DNA of 64,000 bases from the NCBI RefSeq assembly GCF_003427025.1, contig NZ_QVAI01000023.1, forward strand, positions 1-64,000, in the 5' to 3' direction. Position 1 is the first letter of the stretch, and each line of letters starts with the position of its first letter. Below, one piece after another: positions 42,914 through 51,788 of the stretch. Source of the stretch: Jiangella endophytica (GTDB lineage Bacteria > Actinomycetota > Actinomycetes > Jiangellales > Jiangellaceae). A program made the position numbers and the translations under genes. Below the pieces are notes generated by a model. That model did not search any database, was not told the origin of the DNA, and worked only from the letters and a program-made list of their open reading frames with translations.

Positions 42914-45027
42914 GGGCGGGCGGGCTCACCCTCGGAGACACCGACCCGGTCGTGCACCCGGCGCAGCCACATCGGCGCCCACCAGTTCCACTTGCCCATC
43001 AGGCCCATCAACGCCGGGACCAGCAGCGAGCGAACGACGAACGCGTCGACCAGGACGCCGATGGCGGTCGCGATGCCGATCTGCTGGATGAAGGAGATCT
43101 CGCTGGTGCTGAAGGCCCCGATGGCGACGGCCAGCAGCAGCGCCGCGGCGGTGACGACGGCACCGGTGCGTCCGAGTCCGACGGCGACCGCTTCGCGCTC
43201 GGAGAGGCCCTCCTCGCGGGCCTCCTTGATCCGGCCGAGCAGGAACACGCCGTAGTCGGTGGAGAGGGCGAACACGAGCGCGGCGGCGATGAGGAAGTTC
43301 GTCGGCTCGATACCGCCGTTGGGCGTGTAGCCGAGCAGGTCGGCGAAGCGTCCGTCCTGGTAGATCCAGGTGATCGCGCCGAGCGCCACGCCCACGGTGA
43401 GTGCGTTCATCACGATCGCCTTCACCGGCAGCACGACCGACCCCGTCATCAGCCAGAGCACCAGCATCGTGAGCAGCACCAGCAGCGTGACGGCCAGCGG
43501 GAGGCTGCCGGCGATCGCGGCCTGCTGGTCGATGAAGTCGGCGGCCGGCCCGGTGACCAGCGCGTCGACACCGCTCCGCTCGGCCAGATCGCGGACCTCG
43601 GTGACGACGGCGCGGGCGTCCTCGCCGGCCGGGTCGCCGGTGACCTCGAGGTCGACCTGCCAGGTGCCGCCGCCGAGGTCGACGGGCTCGGCGGGCGTGA
43701 CGACGCCGGGCAGCGACGACGCCTGGCGGGCCAGCTCGGCGGGGCTGTCGCCGTCGACGGCGATGGTCACCGGCGTGGTGCCGGTGCCGCCGTACTCGCT
43801 CGCGATGGTGTCCGACACGACCCGGGCGCTCTGGCCGGGCGGGACGATCGTCTCGTCGACCGGCGTCCAAGCGGTGCGCAGCGCGGGGGCGGCGAGCACG
43901 ACCATCACGGCGGCGGTCACGACGGCGATCAGGCCGGGCCGGCGCATGACGGCGTGCGAGACGCGGTACCAGCGGCCCTCGGCCGCGTCGCCCTTCCGGC
44001 GGCGGGCCAGCTTGGCGCCCCACAACCCGAAGACCATCGGGCTGATCACCAGCGTCGCGACCGCCGCCACGACCGCGACGACGGCGCCGGACAGGCCCAT
44101 CGAGCGCAGGAAGCCCATTGGGAACACCAGCAGCGTCGCCAGCGCGACGGCGACCGTCGCCGCGGAGAACACCACCGTGCGTCCCGCCGTCCGCATCGTC
44201 GTGACCAGGGCGCCGAGCGTCGGTCCCTGCCGGTCCAGCTCCTCGCGGTAGCGGGTGAGCAGGAACAGCGTGTAGTCGATCGCCAGGCCCAGCCCCAGCC
44301 CGATGATCAGGTTCAGCGCGAAGACGCTGACGCCGTAGACCTGGTTGATCCCGGTCAGCGCCAGGAAGGTGCCGAGCACCGTGGTCACGCCGACCACGAG
44401 CGGCAGGACGGCGGCCCGGCCGCCGAACACCAGCAGCGACAGCAGCACCAGCACCGGGAACGCGAAGATCTCCGCGCGGGCGAGGTCCTGTCCGATCTGC
44501 TCGCCGAGCTGAAGGCCGACGACCGCGCCGCCACCGACCGTCACACCGTCCTCGCCGGCGAACGCGTCGACGGCCTCCCGGGCCGTGGCCTCGTCGTCGG
44601 CCGACGCCGCCAGCGTCGCGACCACCAGCGCCGACGACCCGTCCGGCGCCGCGCCCGCGACATCGGCCGAGGCGACGCCGTCGATGCCGGCCAGCGTCGA
44701 GACCGCCGCCTGCACATCGGCGTCGCCGGTGCCGGGCGGCGTGTCGACCAGCAGCACGACGCCCGGCGACGGCTGCAGCCCGGTGGCGGCCTCGATCCGC
44801 TCGACCGCGCGCACCGAGTCGGCGTCGGACGGCGTGAACCCGCCCTCGGAGTCCAGCGCCCCGGCGACCGGACCGCCGACCGCGCCCGCGACGACGACGA
44901 ACAGGAACAGGGCCACCAGCGCGCGGCGCGGGTGGTCATGCAGCGCCCGGAGGAGCCGCCGCAGCGGCCCGGCGTCCGGGACGCCGGGCGGGGGAAGGGA
45001 GGTGCCGGTCGGCTGGGTGAGATTCAT
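42910..45027 (-). CDS. MMPL-family RND transporter
   Basis: Proton-driven exporter of 705 residues with the two repeated halves of the MMPL family: first helix VALFLFVVVAGAVGGPVAGA, an extracytoplasmic domain, then five helices, repeated once. Key segments are GLGLGLAIDYTLFLLTRYRE in the first half and ALVFALSTDYGVFLLGRIKE in the second, which carry the Asp-Tyr pairs of proton relay. Such proteins export lipids, glycolipids or drugs. ATG 45027 with a G-rich ribosome region. The stop overlaps the kinase gene, so exporter, sensor and regulator are co-expressed. Confidence 0.93.
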   Translation of the reverse strand: MNLTQPTGTSLPPPGVPDAGPLRRLLRALHDHPRRALVALFLFVVVAGAVGGPVAGALDSEGGFTPSDADSVRAVERIEAATGLQPSPGVVLLVDTPPGTGDADVQAAVSTLAGIDGVASADVAGAAPDGSSALVVATLAASADDEATAREAVDAFAGEDGVTVGGGAVVGLQLGEQIGQDLARAEIFAFPVLVLLSLLVFGGRAAVLPLVVGVTTVLGTFLALTGINQVYGVSVFALNLIIGLGLGLAIDYTLFLLTRYREELDRQGPTLGALVTTMRTAGRTVVFSAATVAVALATLLVFPMGFLRSMGLSGAVVAVVAAVATLVISPMVFGLWGAKLARRRKGDAAEGRWYRVSHAVMRRPGLIAVVTAAVMVVLAAPALRTAWTPVDETIVPPGQSARVVSDTIASEYGGTGTTPVTIAVDGDSPAELARQASSLPGVVTPAEPVDLGGGTWQVDLEVTGDPAGEDARAVVTEVRDLAERSGVDALVTGPAADFIDQQAAIAGSLPLAVTLLVLLTMLVLWLMTGSVVLPVKAIVMNALTVGVALGAITWIYQDGRFADLLGYTPNGGIEPTNFLIAAALVFALSTDYGVFLLGRIKEAREEGLSEREAVAVGLGRTGAVVTAAALLLAVAIGAFSTSEISFIQQIGIATAIGVLVDAFVVRSLLVPALMGLMGKWNWWAPMWLRRVHDRVGVSEGEPARP

Positions 45028-45114
45028 GCCCCCGACCCTCGCCGGGACGGGTGCCCGCCCGCGTCCGGCCGGGGAAGTAACCGCGCTGCCCGCGCGACCC
45101 GGACTACTCCCGTG

Positions 45115-45124
45115 GGTGTACACC
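45115..45124. promoter_or_regulatory. Small palindrome upstream of the MMPL operon
   Basis: GGTGTACACC is a perfect 10-bp palindrome about 90 bases before the MMPL start codon, within the 287-base gap 45028-45314. It could be an operator for the operon. I see no clear promoter or other gene in this gap. Confidence 0.25.
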
Positions 45125-45314
45125 GCCCGGGTCACCGCCGGCTGCCTTCATCAATAGCGAGGGACGCGTTCCCGACGCCGATTCGGGCGCGGACCGCGAT
45201 TCCGGCTATCGAGGTCAGATGCCGTCGCCCACCCCCACCGTCAACGACCCGAGCGAGCCATGCCCGCTCCACAAGCAGGCTGCCGCCCCACCACCGACAA
45301 TCGGACTCACTCGG

Positions 45315-45803
45315 CTACGGGCGGACCCAGCCGTCGTCGCCGGTGTGGCCGCCGTAGGTGGCGATCTTGTACTCGGTGGCGGCGAGGGAGAGGGTCAGCT
45401 CGCGGAGCTGGCGGCGGATGATGTCACGGTGCTCGAGCAGCATGTCGAGCCGCTCGGGCACCGTGTCGTCGCCGGCCTCGACCAGCTCCACGTAGTGCTG
45501 GAGGTCGCGGATGGCCATGCCGGACAGCCGCATTCGGGTGAGGAAGACCAGCCGGCGCACCGCGGCGGGGCTGTAGCGGCGGTAGCCGCTGGCGTCGCGG
45601 CCGACGTCGACCAGGCCGGCCCGCTCGTAGTACCGCAGCGTGTGCGGCGAGACGTCGAGCAGGTCGGCGACCTCGGCGATCGTCATCGGCGCCTCGACGT
45701 CGCCGCCGGTGCCGGCCAGCCGGTGGATGACCTCGACCGGCTCCGGTCCGTCGAGGTCGGACAGCGCCGCCAGCGCCCGGCCCATGAGGTCCTGGACGGC
45801 CAT
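45315..45803 (-). CDS. MerR-family transcriptional regulator
   Basis: 162 residues. A 35-residue extension precedes the MerR HTH (MTIAEVADLLDVSPHTLRYY; ERAGLVDVGRDASGYRRYSP), followed by the wing, the dimerisation helix (ELVEAGDDTVPERLDMLLEH) and a short C-terminus without cysteine ligands, so a small organic signal is likelier than a metal. Its ATG shares one base with the SDR gene's stop (TGATG), so the pair is coupled. The 19-bp-spaced promoter before the SDR gene is its probable target. Confidence 0.92.
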   Translation of the reverse strand: MAVQDLMGRALAALSDLDGPEPVEVIHRLAGTGGDVEAPMTIAEVADLLDVSPHTLRYYERAGLVDVGRDASGYRRYSPAAVRRLVFLTRMRLSGMAIRDLQHYVELVEAGDDTVPERLDMLLEHRDIIRRQLRELTLSLAATEYKIATYGGHTGDDGWVRP

Positions 45804-46690
45804 CAGGCCGACCCCGCCGAGGTGGGGATCGGCCGCGACGACGGCGGCGCCTCGGGGAAGTCGGCGGCGCGGGCGGCGGCGGCCCAGCGCCGCACGGCGT
45901 CGAGGCCGGCCGTGTAGGAGCCGCTGATGCGCTCGACCGCCTCGGCGCCCAGCGGCAGTCGCAGCGGCGGCGTCTCGTCGCCGTGCACCAGGCCGACGAT
46001 CAGGTCGGCGGCCCGCACAGGGTCGCCCTCCTGGATGCCGTCGGCGCTGGTCAGGTCGGCGCGCACCGCCGCGAGCACGTCGCGGTAGACCGGGTCGGCG
46101 TCGGCCAACGCCAGCACGTCGGCGCCGTTGAACCCGGTGCGGAACCGGCTCGGCTCGACGAGCATGACGCGGACGCCGAACGGCGCGACCTCGCCGGCCA
46201 GCGCCTCGGACCAGCCTTCGAGGGCGAACTTGCCGGCCGAGTAGGCGCCGACGCCGGGGTAGGACATGCGCCCGCCCTGGCTGCTCATCTGCACGATGGT
46301 TCCGGCGCCCTGCTCGCGCATGACGGGCAGGACGGCGCGCACGAGTGCCGCCGGGACGAAGAAGTGCAGGTCCATCGCCTCGCGCAGGTCCGTCTCGGAG
46401 ACCTCCTCGGCCGCGCCCACGATCCCCCGCCCGGCGTTGTTGACCAGCGCGTCGACCCGTCCGAAGCGTTCGGCCGCCGCTCGCACGAGCGGCCGCGCCA
46501 GGTCGGTGTCGCGGGCGTCGAACTGCCAGGTCGCGAGGGTGCCGGGGTACCGCTCGGTCAGGTCGGCCAGGGCTTCGGGGCGACGCACCGCCGCCATGAC
46601 GGCGTCGCCGTTCTGCAGCGCCCGCTCCGCGATCGCGCGGCCGAAACCGCGCGACGCACCGGTGATGATCCACGTGAAGGTGTCGTTCAT
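45803..46690 (-). CDS. Short-chain dehydrogenase/reductase (SDR)
   Basis: NAD(P)-dependent oxidoreductase of 295 residues. Cofactor motif TGASRGFGRAIAE (residues 10-22), NNAGRGIVGA, catalytic Ser136/137 in VQMSSQGG and YSAGK with Tyr150 and Lys154. Complete active site; the substrate is unknown. First gene of a two-gene unit with the MerR regulator and controlled by the MerR-type promoter upstream. Confidence 0.93.
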   Translation of the reverse strand: MNDTFTWIITGASRGFGRAIAERALQNGDAVMAAVRRPEALADLTERYPGTLATWQFDARDTDLARPLVRAAAERFGRVDALVNNAGRGIVGAAEEVSETDLREAMDLHFFVPAALVRAVLPVMREQGAGTIVQMSSQGGRMSYPGVGAYSAGKFALEGWSEALAGEVAPFGVRVMLVEPSRFRTGFNGADVLALADADPVYRDVLAAVRADLTSADGIQEGDPVRAADLIVGLVHGDETPPLRLPLGAEAVERISGSYTAGLDAVRRWAAAARAADFPEAPPSSRPIPTSAGSA

Positions 46691-46697
46691 GCACACG

Positions 46698-46728
46698 ACG
46701 CTAGGGCTGTGAGCGCGCTCGAAGGCAA
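46698..46728 (-). promoter_or_regulatory. MerR-type promoter with 19-bp spacer before the SDR gene
   Basis: On the minus strand TTGCCT (-35, 46723-46728) and TAGCGT (-10, 46698-46703) are separated by 19 bp, the over-long spacer that MerR activators correct by twisting DNA. The spacer holds the perfect palindrome GAGCGCGCTC (46711-46720). It lies eight bases before the SDR ATG. Confidence 0.7.
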
Positions 46729-46731
46729 CCG

Positions 46732-48198
46732 TCACCCGGACGGCGGCACGGTGAACCAGTGGTGATCGGGGATCTTCGGGTCGTACGCGCCACGCGGGAG
46801 AGTGTCCTGCAGCCGCAGCGTCCACTGCAGCAGCAGCCAGGTCAGCTCCTCCCGGACGCGGGCGTGCTCGGGGTCGGCGAACAGGTCGACGACCTCCAGC
46901 GGGTCGGCGCGCAGGTCGTACAGCTCGCCCTGGCCGGTGCTGTGCGCGACGAGCTTGTGGTCGCCGCGGCGGACCATGCGCGACGCGCCGCTCTGGGTGA
47001 CGGTGTTGAGCTCGTCGAACGTGGGCCCGTCGTAGGAGTAGTGCAGCGGCGGCCGCTCGTCCGGCCCGTAGGTCGTCCCGCCGTAGCCGCGCTCGGCGTA
47101 GATCGACGAGAAGACGTCCGCCGGCGCCGGCTCGCCGCGCAGCAGCGGCTCCAGGCTGCGCCCCTGCACGCCGTCGGGGATCGCGGCACCCACGAGCTCG
47201 CAGACGGTCGGCAGGACGTCGACCAGCGAGACCAGCTCGTCGCGGACCTGGCCGGGCCGCACGCCGTCGCCGTGGAAGACCATCGGGATGCGGACGAGGA
47301 CCTCCGGCAGGCCGGCGCCCTTGCGCTGCAGGCCGTACTCGCCGACGTAGTCGCCGTGGTCGCTGAGCAGCACCACCAGCAGCGGTCCGTCGAGCACCGA
47401 CCGGGCGTGCTCGACCAGCCGCCGGATCTGGTCGTCGATCATCCTCAGCATGCCGCAGTAGTTCGCCCGGTAGCGCCGCCAGTGCTCGTCGTAGTCCGGA
47501 CGCTTCTCCTGGATCAGCCGCTGCAGCCAGAGCCAGTGACCGCCCTTCGCGCGAGCCGCCTCAGGACCGTGCTCGCGGGCCGGCACGTCGTCCTCGGCGA
47601 ACAGGCTGAAGTACGGCTCCGGCACCTGGTAGGGGTTGTGCGGCTCGGGCAGCGACACCCACAGGAACTGCGGCTGGTGGCCCGCGGCGTCCAGCGCCTC
47701 GACGGCGCGGTCGACGATGCGGTGCGGCAGCTGGCACTCCAGCGGGAACGGCGTCGGCTCCATCGCGACGCCGTGGTCGAGCTCCTCCAGCCAGGCGTCG
47801 AACGCGCGCTCCTGGTCGGTCTCGGCCGGACCGGCCGTGTGATAGTACGGCCCGGCCCAGAAGTCGAAGTCGCCGGGGCCGCGGTGCATGTGCGGCTTGC
47901 CGGAGAAACTCAGCCGGTACCCTGCCGAGCGCAGCACGTCGAGCAGGTCCTCGGCGTAGTAGGCGTGCTCGGCGTTGCTGTTCTGCGTCACCTTGTGGCT
48001 GGACGGGAACCGGCCGGTGAGCAGGCTGGTCCGGGCCGGGACGCAGGCCGGGGACGTGGTGTAGGCGTCCGGGAAGCGCAGGCCGCCGGCGGCCAGTCCG
48101 TCGGCGAACGGCATGGTGTCCAGGCCGAACCCGGACCCGGCGGTGAACCCCGCGCGGTGCTGGTCGGTCATCACCAGCAGGACGTGCGGACGGGTCAC
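46732..48198 (-). CDS. Sulfatase (formylglycine-dependent, S1 family)
   Basis: Hydrolyses a sulfate ester. 488 residues from GTG 48198. Metal-site motif LLVMTDQHR at the N-terminus, the modification motif TSPACVPARTSLLTGR with Cys52 as formylglycine precursor (C-x-P-x-R), HMHRGPGDF, LLSDHGDYVGEYG for metal binding and GDHKLVAHS near the C-terminus. No signal peptide is visible, so it should act in the cytoplasm on imported material. Last gene of the GH2/CUT1 operon; the start overlaps the GH2 stop by four bases. A sulfated oligosaccharide is the implied substrate. It needs a formylglycine-generating enzyme from elsewhere. Confidence 0.94.
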   Translation of the reverse strand: MTRPHVLLVMTDQHRAGFTAGSGFGLDTMPFADGLAAGGLRFPDAYTTSPACVPARTSLLTGRFPSSHKVTQNSNAEHAYYAEDLLDVLRSAGYRLSFSGKPHMHRGPGDFDFWAGPYYHTAGPAETDQERAFDAWLEELDHGVAMEPTPFPLECQLPHRIVDRAVEALDAAGHQPQFLWVSLPEPHNPYQVPEPYFSLFAEDDVPAREHGPEAARAKGGHWLWLQRLIQEKRPDYDEHWRRYRANYCGMLRMIDDQIRRLVEHARSVLDGPLLVVLLSDHGDYVGEYGLQRKGAGLPEVLVRIPMVFHGDGVRPGQVRDELVSLVDVLPTVCELVGAAIPDGVQGRSLEPLLRGEPAPADVFSSIYAERGYGGTTYGPDERPPLHYSYDGPTFDELNTVTQSGASRMVRRGDHKLVAHSTGQGELYDLRADPLEVVDLFADPEHARVREELTWLLLQWTLRLQDTLPRGAYDPKIPDHHWFTVPPSG

Positions 48199-49988
48199 GG
48201 CCGGTCTCCCCGGACGATCGCGGCGATGTCCTCGGCCGGGAGCTTCGGCTTGCGGTTCTCGTCGCAGAGGCCGTTGATCTCCTGGCGGGTGTCGGTCAGC
48301 TGGGTGTAGCAGAACCCCGACAGGTGCGGCGAGTCGCGGACGGCACTGACGACCGCCTCGAACCGGCGGCGGAAGTCGTCCTCGTCCTCGGCGCCCGAGT
48401 AGCCCCAGGCGTCGTCGACGGTCGGGCCGGTGGCGTAGGAGATGCCGCCGAACTCGGTGACCATCACGGGGCGGGGTTCGCCATCGGACGGGCCGAGCAG
48501 CATGCGGTGCCCGGTCGGGCCGATGCCGGCGAGCAGGTCGCGCAGCCGCTCCGGGTCGCCGTACCGCTCGCGCAGCACCTCTCCGGACGCCTCGTAGTCG
48601 TGGAACGTCCACAGGTCGGAGTCGGTGTGCTCCCAGCCGTCGTTGGACAGCACCGGCCGGGTCGGGTCCAGCGCGCGGGTCAGGCGGGCCAGGCCGCTGG
48701 CGTAGGCCTGCTGGGCGGGGTCGTGCGCGATCTGGTGCACGCCCCACGACTCGTTCAACGGCACCCAGGTGACGACGCACGGGTGCGACCGGTCGCGGCG
48801 CACGACGTCGACCCACTCCTGCGCGAGCCGGCGCACCGCCGTCGCGTTGAACTCGTAGGCGGCGCCGGTCTCGCCCCAGATCATCAGGCCGAGGCGGTCG
48901 CACCAGTACAGGAAGCGCGGGTCCTCGACCTTCTGGTGGATGCGGGCGGCGTTGAAGCCCAGCGAGCGGATCAGCTCCACCTCGGCCCGCAGCGCCTCGT
49001 CGTCCGGCGCCGTGTAGTGCGACGACGGCCAGTACCCCTGCTCGAGCACCGACCGCAGCACCACCGGCCGGTCGTTGAGCAGGAACCGGCCGTGTGCCAG
49101 CCCGACGGAGCGCAACCCCAGGTAGGACGCGACGGTGTCGTCGCCCACGCGCACCGCGGCGTCGACCAGGTTCGGCCGCTCCGGCGACCAGAGCAGCTCC
49201 CGCAGACCCTGTCCGCTGCGCAGCGCCGGGACGGTGATGACGGCGTCGACGCGACCGGCGTCGGTGGTCACCCGGTGCCGGGCGAGCTCCCGGCCGCCGA
49301 GGGTCAGCTCGACCTCCACCTCGACCGGACCCTCGGGCCGGCGGCTCAGCTCCAGCTCCAGCCGCACGGTGCCGGCGGCGAGGTCCGTGCTCCACGCCAG
49401 CTCGCCGACGTGCAGCCGCGGGACCGCCTCCAGCCAGACGGTGCGCCAGATGCCGGTGCTGCGGTGGTACCAGATCGCGTGCGGTTCCGGCAGCCAGTCC
49501 TGCTTGCCGCGCGGGACGGTGAGGTCGTGCGGGTCGTCCTGTGCCCGCACCACGACGACGTGGGTGTCGCCGTCGTCGAGCGCGTGCGTCACCGGGACGG
49601 TGAACGGCGTCTGGCCGCCCTCGTGCCGGCCGACGTGGACGCCGTCGAACCACACGTCCGCGGTGTGGTCGACGGCGCCGAAGTGCAGCAGCAGCACGTC
49701 ACCCTGCCGCCCGAGACCGGCGGCGGCCAGGTCGCCGGCCGTCACCTCGATGCGGTACCAGACCACCGGGTGGTAGGCGGTCTCACCGATGCCCGACGCG
49801 GGCGACTCCGGCGCGAACGGGAGCCGGATCCGCCGCGTGAACGCCTCCGGCCGCTCGTACCAGCGCTCGTCGAGCCCCTGGTCGTGGTCGTCGTAGGCGA
49901 ACCCGCACTCGCGGTCCAGTGTCTGGACGGCTGCGCGGACGAGCTGGGGACGGGGGTGGGTGCCGTCCTGCGTGCTGGCGTGGATCAT
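48195..49988 (-). CDS. Glycoside hydrolase family 2, intracellular
   Basis: 597 residues, no signal peptide. Sugar-binding sandwich about 40-190 (WYERPEAFTRRIRLPF; VDHTADVWFDGVHVGRHEGG), immunoglobulin-like domain 190-290, then the TIM barrel with acid/base Glu413 in WVPLNESWG and nucleophile Glu512 in MVTEFGG. GH2 covers beta-galactosidases, beta-glucuronidases, beta-mannosidases and others; the sequence gives no firm choice. AGGAAGG lies four bases before ATG 49988; ATG 50006 and GTG 50012, the latter overlapping the permease stop, are alternatives. It would cleave the imported glycan with the sulfatase. Confidence 0.93.
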   Translation of the reverse strand: MIHASTQDGTHPRPQLVRAAVQTLDRECGFAYDDHDQGLDERWYERPEAFTRRIRLPFAPESPASGIGETAYHPVVWYRIEVTAGDLAAAGLGRQGDVLLLHFGAVDHTADVWFDGVHVGRHEGGQTPFTVPVTHALDDGDTHVVVVRAQDDPHDLTVPRGKQDWLPEPHAIWYHRSTGIWRTVWLEAVPRLHVGELAWSTDLAAGTVRLELELSRRPEGPVEVEVELTLGGRELARHRVTTDAGRVDAVITVPALRSGQGLRELLWSPERPNLVDAAVRVGDDTVASYLGLRSVGLAHGRFLLNDRPVVLRSVLEQGYWPSSHYTAPDDEALRAEVELIRSLGFNAARIHQKVEDPRFLYWCDRLGLMIWGETGAAYEFNATAVRRLAQEWVDVVRRDRSHPCVVTWVPLNESWGVHQIAHDPAQQAYASGLARLTRALDPTRPVLSNDGWEHTDSDLWTFHDYEASGEVLRERYGDPERLRDLLAGIGPTGHRMLLGPSDGEPRPVMVTEFGGISYATGPTVDDAWGYSGAEDEDDFRRRFEAVVSAVRDSPHLSGFCYTQLTDTRQEINGLCDENRKPKLPAEDIAAIVRGDRP

Positions 49989-50008
49989 GAGTCCTTCCTG
50001 GGACATCG

Positions 50009-50854
50009 TCACTTGATGCCGGTCGTGGCGATGCCACGGACGAGGTAGCGCTGGCCGAGCAGGAACACCACGAAGACGGGGAGCAGCGACACCACCGACA
50101 TCGCGAACATCGAGCCCCACGAGGAGCTCGACGCGGAGTCGACGAACGATCGCAGCGCCACCGGCACGGTGTAGACGCTCGGGTCGGTCAGGTAGATCAG
50201 CTGGCTGAAGAAGTCGTTCCAGGTCCAGATGAAGGTGAAGATCGCGGTCGTGGCGAGGGCCGGCGTCATCAGCGGCAGGATGATGCGCAGGAAGATCCGC
50301 GCGTGCCCGGCGCCGTCGATGCGCGCCGCCTCGTCCAGGTCGCGCGGCAGCCCGCGGATGAACTGCACCATCAGGAAGACGAAGAACGCATCGGTGGCCA
50401 GCAGCTTCGGCAGCACCAGCGGCACGAACGTGTTCGTCAGCTCGAGCTGGCTGAACACGATGTACTGCGGCACGATGATCACGTGGATCGGCAGCATGAT
50501 CGTCAGCAGCATGATGGCGAAGAACAGCCGCCGGCGCCGGAACTCCAGCCGCGCGAACGCGTACGCGGCCATCGAGCACGACACCAGGTTGCCGACGATG
50601 CAGCCCACCGCCACCAGCAGCGAGTTGAGCACGTAGCGGCTGAACGGCTGGCCCAAGGCGTCCCAGCCGTCCTGGTAGTTGCTGAGGTCGACGTCGGTGA
50701 GCAACAGGCCGGCTCGGCTGAAGATCTGCTCGTCCGGTCGCAGTGAGCTCACGACCATCCACAGCAGCGGATAGAGCATGACCACGGCGATCGCGATCAG
50801 CAGGACGTGTTTGCCGGCGCGGACGGCGACCCGGCGGGTGGAGCGCTCAGTCAT
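50009..50854 (-). CDS. Sugar ABC transporter permease, CUT1 (MalG type), GH2/sulfatase operon
   Basis: 281 residues. First helix VLLIAIAVVMLYPLLWMVVS, EAA loop DLDEAARIDGAGHARIFLRI and the C-terminal GQRYLVRGIATTGIK identify it. Its ATG (50854) lies inside the last codons of the partner permease, an overlap of eight bases. Confidence 0.94.
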   Translation of the reverse strand: MTERSTRRVAVRAGKHVLLIAIAVVMLYPLLWMVVSSLRPDEQIFSRAGLLLTDVDLSNYQDGWDALGQPFSRYVLNSLLVAVGCIVGNLVSCSMAAYAFARLEFRRRRLFFAIMLLTIMLPIHVIIVPQYIVFSQLELTNTFVPLVLPKLLATDAFFVFLMVQFIRGLPRDLDEAARIDGAGHARIFLRIILPLMTPALATTAIFTFIWTWNDFFSQLIYLTDPSVYTVPVALRSFVDSASSSSWGSMFAMSVVSLLPVFVVFLLGQRYLVRGIATTGIK

Positions 50855-51788
50855 CGTAGAAGACCCAGTACTTGGAGACGGCGAAGTTGATCGCGGTGAA
50901 CACGGCGACGAGGGCGAGCAGCAGCCAGGCCATCGCGGCGGCGTAGCCCATGTCGAAGTTCTTGAAGCCCTGCTGGTACAGGTACAGCGAGTAGAACATG
51001 GTCGAGTCCGACGGCCCGCCGTCGCCGCCGGAGATGACGAACGCGTCGGTGAACGCCTGGAACGCGCCGATGACCTGCAGCACGAGGTTGAAGAAGATGA
51101 TCGGGGTCAGCAGCGGCAGCGTGATGGAGCGGAACCGCCGCAGCCGCGAGGCGCCGTCGACGGAGGCGGCCTCGTAGTACATGTCCGGGATCTGCCGCAG
51201 CCCGGCCAGGAAGATGATCATCGGCGCGCCGAACGTCCAGACGTTCAGCGTCATGATCGTGCCGAGGGCCGTCGACGGGTCGGAGATCCATCCCCGGCCC
51301 TCGATGCCGGCGAAGCCGAGCACCTGGTTGACCAGCCCGTCGTGGCCGAACATCTGCCGCCACAGCACCGCGATCGCCACCGAGCCGCCGAGCAGCGACG
51401 GCAGGTAGAACGCCGACCGGTACAGCGCGAGGCCGCGCATGCCCTGGTTGAGCAGCACGGCGAGGCCCAGCGACAGCGCCAGCTGCAACGGGACCGAGAC
51501 GATGACGTAGCGGAACGTCACCCAGAGCGCGTTCTGCAGCCGCGGGTCGTCGAACAAGCGCTGGTAGTTGTCCAGACCGATCCAGCCGGGCGCCTGCAGC
51601 AGGTTGTAGTCGGTGAACGACAGCCACAGCGACGCCACCATCGGCACGATGGTGACGGCCAGCAGGCCGGCGATCCACGGCGCGAGGAACACCCAGGACG
51701 CCCGCTCGTCCGCCTTCCCGCGGGCCGTCACCGGCCCGCGGGAGGTGGACTCGCGGCGCAGCCGGGACAGCTCGCCGAGTGCGGACAT
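50847..51788 (-). CDS. Sugar ABC transporter permease, CUT1 (MalF type), GH2/sulfatase operon
   Basis: 313 residues. It shows WVFLAPWIAGLLAVTIVPMV, LSFTDYNLLQAPGWIGLDNY, the EAA loop MYYEAASVDGASRLRRFRSI and TDAFVISGGDGGPSDSTMFY. The ATG shares one base with the binding-protein stop (TGATG). No ATPase gene in the operon. Confidence 0.94.
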   Translation of the reverse strand: MSALGELSRLRRESTSRGPVTARGKADERASWVFLAPWIAGLLAVTIVPMVASLWLSFTDYNLLQAPGWIGLDNYQRLFDDPRLQNALWVTFRYVIVSVPLQLALSLGLAVLLNQGMRGLALYRSAFYLPSLLGGSVAIAVLWRQMFGHDGLVNQVLGFAGIEGRGWISDPSTALGTIMTLNVWTFGAPMIIFLAGLRQIPDMYYEAASVDGASRLRRFRSITLPLLTPIIFFNLVLQVIGAFQAFTDAFVISGGDGGPSDSTMFYSLYLYQQGFKNFDMGYAAAMAWLLLALVAVFTAINFAVSKYWVFYDD

